Below, piece after piece: positions 1-8,367 of a stretch of 16,739 bases of DNA (its first letter is position 1; every line of letters begins with the position of its first letter). Under the pieces are notes generated by a model, which saw only the letters and a list, made by a program, of their open reading frames with translations, did not search any database and was not told where the DNA came from. This stretch comes from Coemansia sp. RSA 922. Lineage: Eukaryota; Kickxellomycota; Kickxellomycetes; Kickxellales; Kickxellaceae. The translations under genes were made by a program, and so were the position numbers. The stretch lies in NCBI GenBank assembly GCA_027577415.1, contig JANBQS010000494.1:1-16739 (forward strand), given 5' to 3'.

Positions 1-3000
1 TTTCTGGCCTCGCCTGCCAAGTCGCTGCATCATGCTTCACTTTGCATTCTCCGCGGCGTGTCGCTGGACTCTGGCGACGACGATGGCATTGATAACAATC
101 CATCGCCATTGGGCGACATGGAGTTGGATATGGCTTGCTACGAGATTCTAAAGCGGCATGGCAGCCAGCTACTGCACAGCCTGACTGAGGTCACGAACAA
201 CTGCAAGTTCCTAGTGAACTACAGTCGGCCCGCGTACTCGAGTAGCTCAAACACTGCCTTGCTGGCTCGCACAACTGTGTTGGCAGTCACTGATGGGGCC
301 GAATCGGAAAGCACCGAGGCTGTCGCTGGCTTGTTCTTTGCCTTTTGCGACCTGCTGGGCTCTATTCTTAAGGCTAGCTCGGCGAATGCCATTCGGGCTG
401 ATGGGCGCGGGATATACACGGGATCAGTGACTGTGGTATTCCAAACGGTGTACAGTATGCTAAATACGATGGAGTGCTCTGACTTTGTGCGTGCGGCAAA
501 GGGCAGCAGCTCGCTCGACGAGAACGAGGCCTTCCACAAGCTTTCCAATTGCGTGTCGGAGATGCTGAACTACTTGGAGGGCAGCGACAAGCTCAAGGTG
601 TCGGCCGACATCGTCAAGGCCTTTGGCTTGATTGCCAACGGACTGTCAATTTCGCCTGGCATTAAGATGCTCTGTCCCAGGGAGACGGTGCTGGCGCTAG
701 TCCAAGGAACGCGGGGATGCTTGAGTCCAAAGCTGCGTCAGAGCTTTGCCGACATTACGGATATGCCTGTCTGGGAGAAGAGAGCCTATGCCAACTCGAA
801 GTCCAGGCCGGTCCAGATTATCTTTGACGACGAGGAGGCACTTGCAGCGGCGGACGATTACGACTTGAGCGACATCTTGGGCGCCAATGGCGAGATAATT
901 GAGATCGAGTCATCACCGGCTACAGGTCCAACGATCCCGCTGGCGACATCTAGCTTGGTTCCAGCCGCTGTACTGCCCCACCTGGAACTTGACCCTCCTA
1001 GAATTTGGCCCACACCGTCTGTCTTGCCCCGTGTAGCGCCAGCGGCTGTTGCGGCTTCTCAGCCCAGTCGCGGCGTCATCGAAGTTCCAGATAGCAAAGA
1101 CGACGACGGTGACGACGATGTGGTCGAGGTGCATTTTTCGCCTGATGACATGGCTGCTAGTCAGCGCAAAAGGCAAACGTCAATGGACTACTGGATTCCA
1201 CAGAGTTCAAGACGGACAGGTACGGCTGCAGCGCCGTCGACCCGAGCACTCAGGCCGACGACAACGACCACTACTACGGCGGCGACTGTCAAGGGCAAAA
1301 AACCCGGTGGTCAAAGTACGTTTGACCAGATGCGCAGCAAATTTATGCAAGGGCGCAAGCTACTTGCGGCGAACACCACGATGGTACCTCGGCAGGTCGT
1401 CAAGGCACCTCGTTCAATGGCAACTGTTCCGACTGACACATGGGCGGCTGAGCACTTTAGCGACCCCTATGCACCCGGTGCTGTCGAGTCGACAATTCAC
1501 GCCCGTGACGTTTCAAAGGAGGCTCTCGAGGAGATGGAGAGAGAAAGGATCGCCAGAGGCAATCGCCCTGTCTCGCGAACTGTATCCGACGATAGTGACT
1601 CTTCTAGCTCTGAAGATGACGCTGATGACACAGGCGCGAAGAAGAGCATCAGCGGGCTGGCTGGGCTGCTGAAGCGTCGCAAGCACTCGGCGACTCGAAC
1701 ACTGCCCAGGAGGACCATGATGATGCTGCAGCCTAATGGCGATCTACAGACCGGAGGCATTCGCGGTCATGGTGGATTTGGCAGTGGCCTGCTTGTAGGT
1801 CGAGAAGCTCGCGAGCAAGCGCTGGCCAAGCAACGAGAAAAGCTGCGGCTGACACCAAGCATGAACTTGCTGCACAAGCGGCTTCTCGGCTGGGAGTACC
1901 ACGCCACTGGCGACGTGCCCCCAGATGTGCCAGTGTCGGGGCTGTCGAAAGTTCCTGACTGGTTTGACACTCACGAGCAGTACTTTAATGCGTTTGAGCC
2001 GCTGTTTATGCTTGAGAGTTGGACTCAGTTCCAGCGCGCCAAGGAAGAGGCAGTCGACGCAGAGCCTAGCGAGGGGGTGTTGAGGTCTCGCATCGGTGTA
2101 GACGACTTTCAGGACCTCACGTTTGACGTGTCGCTGGCGGATGTGCAGTCGCTTTATGACAACGACATAGTCGTATTCTCCGAGACTCTGTCGCGCGAGA
2201 AGCGAATAGCTCAGGCCATTACAAGGGTCGGGGCCTTGCCTGTGGGTGCATCTTCGTTTGGCGGCAATGGCAAGGCAGGCGCTGCTGGGAGCAATAGGTA
2301 TGCCAACCGCCAAACGTTCTTGGCCATGGTGAAGAGTCGTGCGTTTGGTCGCGTGAGTGCGACGGTTGTTATGCGCGTGTACTTCCAAGGCCCTCGCTTG
2401 GCGACGTTTCTGAACAAGCTGGTTCTCAACTCGTCGTGGGAGTTTTGCAAGCTTTACAGCTTGACGCCTGCACACCGCGAGTACTCGGCTCTGATGTCGC
2501 TGCCTTACTTGGACGAGAGTTTGGTCAGGGAGATCTTGAATCCAAAGCTTTTGGCTCGCAAGACGGTTGGACGCGTGGAGGTTGCGAGTTTTATGAAGGC
2601 CCATGCGCTCAATCAGCCGCAGGCAGAGGCTGTGGTTTCGGCTATCAAGCGCGACCATGGATTCTCGCTCATTCAGGGACCGCCAGGTACAGGCAAAACC
2701 AAGACCATATTGGGACTGACTGGCGCACTATTGTCTCTGGCCAAACGCTCGCAGTCCGAGGGTTCACATCAGACTAGCGACCTGAGTAGCACGGCCGATG
2801 TTTCCAGCCCGAAGCGCCCCAACAACAAATTGCTCATCTGCGCTCCCAGTAACGCGGCGGTCGACGAGATTGTCAAGCGACTCAAGAGCGGCATTCGCAA
2901 CGATGAGGGCAAAACGTTCTTCCCCAGCGTCGTTCGTGTGGGTCAGTCTGAAAGCATCAGCAGCACGGTTCGCGACACGACGCTCGACTTTTTGATGGAC

Positions 3001-5352
3001 AAAGCGCTCAATGCCTTTAGTGCAGATGGCGAGACGAGTCGAATCGCCGGCGACAAGAGCATCAGCGACTCGCAGAGCAGGTTGCTGCTCGACGTTGCCG
3101 GTCGGAGTCGTCGGGAGGGCAAGGTTGTAGCGCAGGCATCGACGGCCAGAGAGGAGCAAAATTCGGCGGCCGAGTCGCTGCGAGTTTTGCGCCAGCAGCT
3201 TGAGGAGGTGAATGCCGAAAACCGTGAGCTCGACTCTCAGATGCAAGGACTCGATCCCAGCGACACTGCGGCGATGAGCGGGCTGCGAGGGAGGTATCAG
3301 CAGTGCATCGCAAAGCGAAAGGGCATCAACCAAAAGATCAACAGCGAGCGTAACCGCGTGCGCGAGGCAGCTTCCAAGATGGACGCTACCAAGCACAAGG
3401 TCCGCCTGCAGATTCTGCAGAGAACCGACATTTTGTGCTGCACGCTGAGTGGCAGTGGGCACGAGCTTTTAACGTCGCTGGGCTGTACCTTTGACACTGT
3501 TATTATCGACGAAGCAGCGCAGAGCGTCGAGCTGTCATGCCTGATTCCGCTAAAGTACGGCTGTGAGCGGTGTATCTTGGTCGGCGATCCCAACCAGCTG
3601 CCACCGACAGTGCTGTCGCAAACTGCCGCGCAGTTTATGTACAACCAGAGCATGTTTGTTCGCATCCAGAAGGGCTCGCCCAACTTGGTCAGTCTGCTGA
3701 GTATCCAGTACCGCATGCACCCCGAGATCTCGGTCTTTCCCTCCAAGCTGTTTTACGAGTCGCGACTCAAGGACGGGCCCGACATGGACAAGAAGCAAGC
3801 TGCGCCCTGGCATAGCAGCGCCAATTATCCGCCGTTCACGTTCTTTAACGTCAAGTCGGGTCGAGAGCAAACAGATGGATCTCACTCAGTGTTCAACCCG
3901 GCTGAAGTCGACGCGGCTGCTCAGCTTGTTTTCAGCCTGTGCAAGGACTACCCGCGCCTGTACTGGAAGCAAAAGATCGGGATCATTACTCCGTACAAGC
4001 TGCAACTGCGCAAGCTCACAGCAAAGTTCAAGCTGCTATTCGGCCCCTCGATCACCGACGCGATTGAGTTTAATACGGTGGACGGATTCCAGGGACAAGA
4101 GAAGGAGATAATCATCTTTTCTTGTGTGCGTGCTGGCGGCTCGGGTGTCGGGTTTCTTTCCGACGAGCGTCGCATGAACGTCGGGCTTACGCGAGCTCGC
4201 AAGTCGCTGTTCGTGCTGGGCAACGCCAATCTGCTGGATTCAAGTCCTCTTTGGAGGCAAATGATTGGCGACGCAAGAGCTCGCGGGCTATTAAGGGAAA
4301 GCTCGCTGCCCCTGTTTGGATGCCAAGTTAAGAACGGTGCTGCGCTTAAAAATTTGCTCAGCGATGCACCCAGCGATGCCAACCACGATACGGATGGCGA
4401 GGGGAGCAGAGCCGAGTTTACCTTTGAGGAAATCGACGACGAGTCGCTAAAGAGACTAAACCAGTCAATCGAGCAGGCTAACGTTGATTCGAGTAGCAAC
4501 GGCGTTGCGAAGCTTGACTTGAGTGGGAAGCGGAAGCAGGCGGATGACGGGCTGGCTGCCAGGAGCGATCTTCCGCCGAGCATCGCGGAAGGCAGTAGGG
4601 GTCTGGCGCGCGACGAAAGCATTAGGAAGCGCTGCCGCCAGTCTAGAAGCCCCGATTCTGGCGGCGGCGGCTTGGATCAAGCTGAGCGCGATGCTTTGCG
4701 GACTCCAATGTCGGCTGGTAGCTCTGGTCATAGCCGCGCCAACTCTAACGAATGTCTAAGCGCGCCTGTTCTTTCGTCTGGGTCTAGTGTACTGCAACCA
4801 GCGCAGGCGCAGCCTAGTCGCGAGGCGCAAATTGCTGCGCAGCGAGAGAAGCAGCGGAGCAGTTTGTTTATTCCTAAGAAGCGAGGCGGTGGCAGTGGAG
4901 TAAGGAGCTTGAGTCGCGAACTCCCTCGCGCCCCTGTTCGCACACATGCGCCTGATGTGATTTTAGAACCGCCGCTGCCGCCGCCCCGTATATCTCCGCC
5001 GCCGCCGCCTCCGCCTCCCTTGCCAACATCTCGCTCTACGCCTATACCATTACCATCGCTATCGGCTTCCCAGTCAGGCCAGCCTCGACGCGATGGCCCT
5101 CAAAGGCGCTCAAGTACTGTGTTGCATAAAGCGTCTGATCGTGAACATGGCAAACACGCGAAAGATCGAACGCCGCCTGCCTCGGCTGCACCAACACATC
5201 CCAAAAGGCGCCGAGCGGGCCTCTTCAGGCCGCCGATTGGTGGCGGAAGTGGTGGAGGCAGTAGCAGTAGTGGTGGTGGTGGCCGTCAGGGGAAGAGCGA
5301 TAGGAACCGAGAAAACGACCGTGAGGATATGATTTCCGGCATGTTTAGATAG
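1..5352 (+). CDS. SEN1: Sen1-type superfamily 1 RNA/DNA helicase, 5'-partial
   Basis: The frame is open from base 1 to the TAG at 5350-5352, giving 1783 visible residues with the true start upstream. The N-terminal ~290 residues look like the helical Sen1 N-terminal domain. Next comes a disordered linker with an acidic stretch near nt 1099-1125, a Thr run near 1260 and a Ser/Asp block near 1588-1632. The SF1B helicase core follows: GPPGTGKT (2677-2700), DEAAQ (3508-3522), GDPNQLPP (3583-3606), QYRMHPEIS (3706-3732), NTVDGFQGQE (4072-4101) and VGLTRAR (4180-4200). A Glu/Gln/Arg-rich coiled-coil insertion (about 3100-3390), between the Walker A and DEAAQ motifs, matches the stalk of Upf1-like helicases. 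The last ~350 residues are disordered, with a polyproline run (about 4969-5025), basic NLS-like patches and a Gly/Ser run (about 5240-5283). Known family role: nuclear 5'-3' helicase in Pol II termination, non-coding RNA 3' ends and R-loop removal. Senataxin is the animal counterpart. All catalytic motifs are intact and no intron is needed. Confidence 0.95.
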   Translation, partial: FLASPAKSLHHASLCILRGVSLDSGDDDGIDNNPSPLGDMELDMACYEILKRHGSQLLHSLTEVTNNCKFLVNYSRPAYSSSSNTALLARTTVLAVTDGAESESTEAVAGLFFAFCDLLGSILKASSANAIRADGRGIYTGSVTVVFQTVYSMLNTMECSDFVRAAKGSSSLDENEAFHKLSNCVSEMLNYLEGSDKLKVSADIVKAFGLIANGLSISPGIKMLCPRETVLALVQGTRGCLSPKLRQSFADITDMPVWEKRAYANSKSRPVQIIFDDEEALAAADDYDLSDILGANGEIIEIESSPATGPTIPLATSSLVPAAVLPHLELDPPRIWPTPSVLPRVAPAAVAASQPSRGVIEVPDSKDDDGDDDVVEVHFSPDDMAASQRKRQTSMDYWIPQSSRRTGTAAAPSTRALRPTTTTTTTAATVKGKKPGGQSTFDQMRSKFMQGRKLLAANTTMVPRQVVKAPRSMATVPTDTWAAEHFSDPYAPGAVESTIHARDVSKEALEEMERERIARGNRPVSRTVSDDSDSSSSEDDADDTGAKKSISGLAGLLKRRKHSATRTLPRRTMMMLQPNGDLQTGGIRGHGGFGSGLLVGREAREQALAKQREKLRLTPSMNLLHKRLLGWEYHATGDVPPDVPVSGLSKVPDWFDTHEQYFNAFEPLFMLESWTQFQRAKEEAVDAEPSEGVLRSRIGVDDFQDLTFDVSLADVQSLYDNDIVVFSETLSREKRIAQAITRVGALPVGASSFGGNGKAGAAGSNRYANRQTFLAMVKSRAFGRVSATVVMRVYFQGPRLATFLNKLVLNSSWEFCKLYSLTPAHREYSALMSLPYLDESLVREILNPKLLARKTVGRVEVASFMKAHALNQPQAEAVVSAIKRDHGFSLIQGPPGTGKTKTILGLTGALLSLAKRSQSEGSHQTSDLSSTADVSSPKRPNNKLLICAPSNAAVDEIVKRLKSGIRNDEGKTFFPSVVRVGQSESISSTVRDTTLDFLMDKALNAFSADGETSRIAGDKSISDSQSRLLLDVAGRSRREGKVVAQASTAREEQNSAAESLRVLRQQLEEVNAENRELDSQMQGLDPSDTAAMSGLRGRYQQCIAKRKGINQKINSERNRVREAASKMDATKHKVRLQILQRTDILCCTLSGSGHELLTSLGCTFDTVIIDEAAQSVELSCLIPLKYGCERCILVGDPNQLPPTVLSQTAAQFMYNQSMFVRIQKGSPNLVSLLSIQYRMHPEISVFPSKLFYESRLKDGPDMDKKQAAPWHSSANYPPFTFFNVKSGREQTDGSHSVFNPAEVDAAAQLVFSLCKDYPRLYWKQKIGIITPYKLQLRKLTAKFKLLFGPSITDAIEFNTVDGFQGQEKEIIIFSCVRAGGSGVGFLSDERRMNVGLTRARKSLFVLGNANLLDSSPLWRQMIGDARARGLLRESSLPLFGCQVKNGAALKNLLSDAPSDANHDTDGEGSRAEFTFEEIDDESLKRLNQSIEQANVDSSSNGVAKLDLSGKRKQADDGLAARSDLPPSIAEGSRGLARDESIRKRCRQSRSPDSGGGGLDQAERDALRTPMSAGSSGHSRANSNECLSAPVLSSGSSVLQPAQAQPSREAQIAAQREKQRSSLFIPKKRGGGSGVRSLSRELPRAPVRTHAPDVILEPPLPPPRISPPPPPPPPLPTSRSTPIPLPSLSASQSGQPRRDGPQRRSSTVLHKASDREHGKHAKDRTPPASAAPTHPKRRRAGLFRPPIGGGSGGGSSSSGGGGRQGKSDRNRENDREDMISGMFR

Positions 5353-5653
5353 CTTGCAATAACATTTATATTACAAAAACAAAACTGATATGCTAATAGT
5401 AGTGTTGCGGCATGTACTGATTGTTGGTGTGTTGGTCATCAAACAATAATCCTTGAACTATTAGGATCTACGTAAACTTGGAACTGTTATTCTAAATGCT
5501 CGATCACTTTTTTTTTTCTAAAGGCTGGTTATGAATAATATTTTTTATTGGATTTATTTATATGAAGAGAAGGAAAACTACGTCCAAAAAACCTTCAATG
5601 TGAAAATAGGGCCTAACGACTTTCTGTCTAGCCTGATACTACATGAAAAACAA
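5353..5653. other. Convergent 3' intergenic region, SEN1 / small gene
   Basis: About 300 bases of AT-rich sequence lie between the stop codons of two convergent genes and should hold both 3' UTRs and polyadenylation sites. There are A-rich stretches just after the SEN1 stop (about 5370-5390) and a T9 run near 5509-5517. An open frame at 5531-5743 overlaps the small gene's 3' end and has low-complexity, AT-driven composition, so I do not call it a gene. Nothing else was seen. Confidence 0.5.
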
Positions 5654-6055
5654 TTAATCATACATGGTAGCATTGCCAAAATTTTTGGCACGAATATCAT
5701 CCTCAGTCAAATAGCCATGCTTTGCCACATTACCTTTTCCTAAAGTTGAAATCCATTCAAAAAACTCGCAATAGTCTCCATCAATTTTCTTCTCCATCTG
5801 TTCTAGCTTTTCAATCATTCCAGGGAAATAGTAGACGTTATTATTATCATCTGTACCCCTAGCTAAACCTGCATTACCTTCAGTTATTGGTGTCCACTTA
5901 GTCTTCTCTATGACTACGACACCATAGCCTGATCTCTTTGCTGCGGTTTCTAATAATGATGTTTCAAAGTTTTTCGTGTTCTCAACTTGGATACAAGGTC
6001 CGACGGCAAGTTTTCCCCCCTCCTGCTCAAAACGAACAAGTGAATAATTCGGCAT
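5654..6055 (-). CDS. Small protein of unknown function (133 aa)
   Basis: ATG is at 6055-6053 and TAA at 5656-5654, giving 133 residues beginning MPNYSLVRFEQ. I do not recognise the family. The protein is soluble-looking and acidic. It has no signal peptide or membrane segment and carries a mixed charged C-terminal half (EKLEQMEKKIDGDYCEFFEW). A TATA-like box (6144-6151) sits about 90 bp upstream of the ATG on the same strand. This resembles the core promoters of the four-gene array at 10.8-15.7 kb, as do the size and orientation. I cannot align the protein convincingly with that family, so kinship is only a possibility. It is convergent with SEN1 and divergent from BET2. The clean ATG, the promoter and the non-repetitive amino-acid composition favour a real gene. 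Being an AT-rich accidental ORF is the main alternative. Confidence 0.6.
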   Translation of the reverse strand: MPNYSLVRFEQEGGKLAVGPCIQVENTKNFETSLLETAAKRSGYGVVVIEKTKWTPITEGNAGLARGTDDNNNVYYFPGMIEKLEQMEKKIDGDYCEFFEWISTLGKGNVAKHGYLTEDDIRAKNFGNATMYD

Positions 6056-6143
6056 CTCGTAAGTACTATTTGCAGCAGCGGTTGGTTAATAAATAAATGA
6101 GTAGAAGATGTTTTTAAAAGTGAGAATGAAGGCGGCAGCTTGG

Positions 6144-6151
6144 TTTTTATA
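6144..6151 (-). promoter_or_regulatory. Candidate TATA box of the 5654-6055 gene
   Basis: On the minus strand this reads TATAAAAA, about 90 bp before the ATG at 6055. That spacing is compatible with a fungal core promoter. The array genes have equivalent boxes 105-125 bp before their ATGs. It is called from sequence and spacing only. Confidence 0.45.
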
Positions 6152-6244
6152 ACAAAAAAGATCATCGTATTTTCTAGCTGCAAGAATAGCCAGACTAGAC
6201 AAAAGCTGCACTCCTCTTGCCCCTTTTTTGGATAGCAACAAGGA

Positions 6245-6690
6245 GCAACAGCAACAAACCTTTGCCTTAAAGTGCGCCTACGACATTTTTCAATACTGTC
6301 GAGACTTTAGAAAATCAGCTGTTTGTCCGTAAAAGCGACAAAATAAGAGCTTCCCTCCTTACTGGAAAGCAGCGAAGCATCGTCATCTACATTCGCAGCC
6401 CTTTGTCTCAAAAGGGTATTTACGTCATTTCCAATATATTTAAGACTTTGTGAATGACGTACTCGTCTGCAAAAAGCGGGGAAGGGGAAACAGCGCACTA
6501 TTTCCTCTAGAACGCAGCAAAAAAAGCGTTGTCTACACCCACAGCCCTTTGCCTTAAAGGGTGTCTACGTCATGTCCAATACACTTAAGACTTTGAAAAT
6601 GATGTGTTTGTCTGCAGTAATAGCAAACTATGCACTCTTCTCCTCCATTTTCTCTTTCTAGCAGCAAAGCAGCGGAAGAGAAGTCTCACA
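6245..6690. repeat. Three imperfect ~145-bp tandem repeats
   Basis: The same order of landmarks recurs three times: CCTTTGYCTYAAA starting at about 6259, 6399 and 6545 (spacing 140 and 146 bp). It is followed by a TACGTCAT-like site, a CAATAYAYTTAAGACTTTG-like stretch, a CGTCTGC/TGTCTGC stretch, and a GCAGC-rich end. Copies 2 (about 6385-6530) and 3 (about 6531-6690) are closest, and copy 1 (about 6245-6384) is more decayed. They lie upstream of both the small minus-strand gene and BET2, so a cis-regulatory role is plausible. They are too short and AT-rich to be coding. Confidence 0.7.
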
Positions 6691-7111
6691 CCCTTATTGC
6701 TTGTTCTTTGTTTCGAAGGAATAGAAACCATGACGCAATGTATTCTTTTCGAAAACAAGTGCTTCCATATTGATGACGTATTCTGGCTCTTTTTACAAAA
6801 GAACCCTTGGAGGCTGTCAATCGCGTCTATCCAGCATAAGCACTTTTAGTTTGAATGCGCAGAATCAGCCAGCCGGCTTGCCACTTTCTCCCATCGCCAA
6901 CTTGTATTCAGCAAGTTGCCCTGTTATCTCTCATATACTTTGTTATTGCTTTGGCTCCTCTTTAATTAACTGCATTTCTGTAGGTTCACATGTTGTTGAT
7001 GATCGCTTGTATCCCAAAAGCTGTAGCAACACTTGTTAAGAGCATAGTGACAGCTTTTTTCTGGCGGAAAGTTATGAGACTTATTATATATTTTATTATA
7101 TATTTTTCATT

Positions 7112-8125
7112 ATGAGTCAAACATTGGAAAGTACCAAAGACGAGGGCTTGCTTGTAGAAAAGCATGTGGAGTACGTCAAGAGTCTAGATAAGAAGCACGA
7201 CGAGATCGAGTACTGGATGACAGAGCATCTACGAGTCAGCGGAGTTTACTGGGGCGCCGTCGCAGTACATCTGCTGGGGAGGAGCGACGCCCTTGACAGA
7301 AATGGCATTGTAGACTATATCCTTAGCTGCCAAAACGATGATGGAGGGTTTGGCGGGCACGCAGGCCACGATTCACATATCTTGTATACTATGAGCGCAG
7401 TACAGCTTCTAGTAATGTACGATGCGTTAGAAAAAGTGGACGCCCAAAAAGTGGTCGGCTACGTGGTGGGACTCCAGGACAAAACAACTGGTGAGGTGAG
7501 TGGTGACAGTTGGGGCGAAAAGGATACGCGGTTCGCCTATATCTCTCTTGCTATACTGTCGTTTTTCGATGCTATTGAGTCGATTGATATTAGCGGCGTT
7601 GTGAATTATGTGCAGAGGTCGATGAACTACGACGGCGGGTTTGGGAGCGGGCCTGGCGGCGAGTCACACGCGGCGCAGGTATTCACTTGTCTTGCCGCGC
7701 TGGCTATTGCCGGACGTTTGGATATTGTTGACCGTGACCGGCTGTCTGGGTGGCTGGCTGAGCGGCAACTCAAATCGGGCGGCTTGAATGGACGGCCGCA
7801 GAAACTCGAGGACGTGTGCTATTCTTGGTGGGTCTTGTCTTCGTTGAAGATTCTTGACAGAGTCCACTGGATTGATGGCTCGAAGCTCTGTGGCTTTATC
7901 CTAAGTGCACAGGATTCGGACGCTGGCGGTATTGCTGACAGACCAGGGGATGTGGCCGACGTGTATCACACGTGCTTTGGCATTGCTGGGTTGTCGCTGG
8001 CGGGATATAGCGACTATCCATTGGTGGACGTGGATCCGGTGTATTGTATGCCTGTGAGCGTAATCGAAAAGGCTGGGCTGCGTAAATGGGTAGATCACTT
8101 GCCAGAGTCGTGGAAGCAAGCGTAA
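7112..8125 (+). CDS. BET2: Geranylgeranyltransferase type II (Rab GGTase) beta subunit
   Basis: The 337-aa ORF starts at the ATG at 7112, which is preceded by an AT-rich leader. Its length fits the family (about 325-340 aa). It is built of prenyltransferase beta repeats with Gly-rich motifs: QNDDGGFGG (residues 74-82), the NYDGGFGSGPGGESH segment (172-186) and SGGLNGRPQKLEDVCYSWW (222-240). The expected zinc ligands are present as Asp234 and Cys236 (in LEDVCYSWW) and His286 (in DVYHTC), by analogy with rat RabGGTB Asp238/Cys240/His290. Known role: with the alpha subunit (Bet4) and the Rab escort protein it adds geranylgeranyl groups to C-terminal cysteines of Rab GTPases in the cytosol, which is essential for vesicle traffic. 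QNDDGGFGG and the absence of a CaaX-enzyme-specific insert favour Bet2 over Ram1 or Cdc43. No intron was seen. Confidence 0.95.
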   Translation: MSQTLESTKDEGLLVEKHVEYVKSLDKKHDEIEYWMTEHLRVSGVYWGAVAVHLLGRSDALDRNGIVDYILSCQNDDGGFGGHAGHDSHILYTMSAVQLLVMYDALEKVDAQKVVGYVVGLQDKTTGEVSGDSWGEKDTRFAYISLAILSFFDAIESIDISGVVNYVQRSMNYDGGFGSGPGGESHAAQVFTCLAALAIAGRLDIVDRDRLSGWLAERQLKSGGLNGRPQKLEDVCYSWWVLSSLKILDRVHWIDGSKLCGFILSAQDSDAGGIADRPGDVADVYHTCFGIAGLSLAGYSDYPLVDVDPVYCMPVSVIEKAGLRKWVDHLPESWKQA

Positions 8126-8367
8126 ATATACTTTGTCAGCATGCTATCAAGACTACTAGTTCCACAGCTCTGCCATTTACTTCGACAATAGCGTCGGAGC
8201 ACAGATCTCCTTGCGCTTATAAAAAAAAAACGAGAATCCACACAACACGTGATCGTGTCAACTACTATTAGACATTTTCTTTTTCGAAATTGATGGACCG
8301 ATTGACATTTCTTTTTTCTTTCTCTTTGGCAAGGAAAAGAAAATATTTTATTTTATTTTATTGGAGA
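8126..8367. promoter_or_regulatory. BET2-PAT1 intergenic region with E-box and TATA-like box
   Basis: This 242-bp region lies between two plus-strand genes. It contains a palindromic CACGTG E-box (8246-8251), a possible bHLH (Cbf1-like) site, and TATAAAAA (8218-8225) about 145 bp before the PAT1 start. A TTTTC/TTTTA-rich leader runs up to the ATG. The assignment to PAT1 rests on position only. Confidence 0.4.

Larger units (their letters stand above)
6056..7111. other. Divergent intergenic region between the small gene and BET2
   Basis: This is about 1.05 kb without a credible gene. It must carry the promoters of two divergent genes. The left third holds the small gene's TATA-like box. The centre holds three imperfect tandem repeats (6245-6690). 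The right part is unremarkable apart from another TGACGTA at 6774-6780 and a very AT-rich tract (about 7080-7110) directly before the BET2 ATG. Short open frames at 6604-6849 and 6770-7039 lack coding character. Confidence 0.6.

Noticed and set aside
1744..2658. 304-residue open frame antisense to SEN1
   Set aside because: It lies fully inside the Sen1 coding region, has Arg/Gln/Leu-skewed composition, has no recognisable motif and no promoter.
6604..7039. Two short plus-strand frames in the BET2 upstream region
   Set aside because: They show no coding composition and no homology to anything I recognise. They overlap decayed tandem repeats and regulatory-looking sequence.
8293..8367. Earlier ATG (8293) extending Pat1 by 25 residues
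   Set aside because: The extension is an AT-rich Phe/Lys/Arg leader. The ATG at 8368 gives the conserved SFFG-type N-terminus of the Pat1 family.
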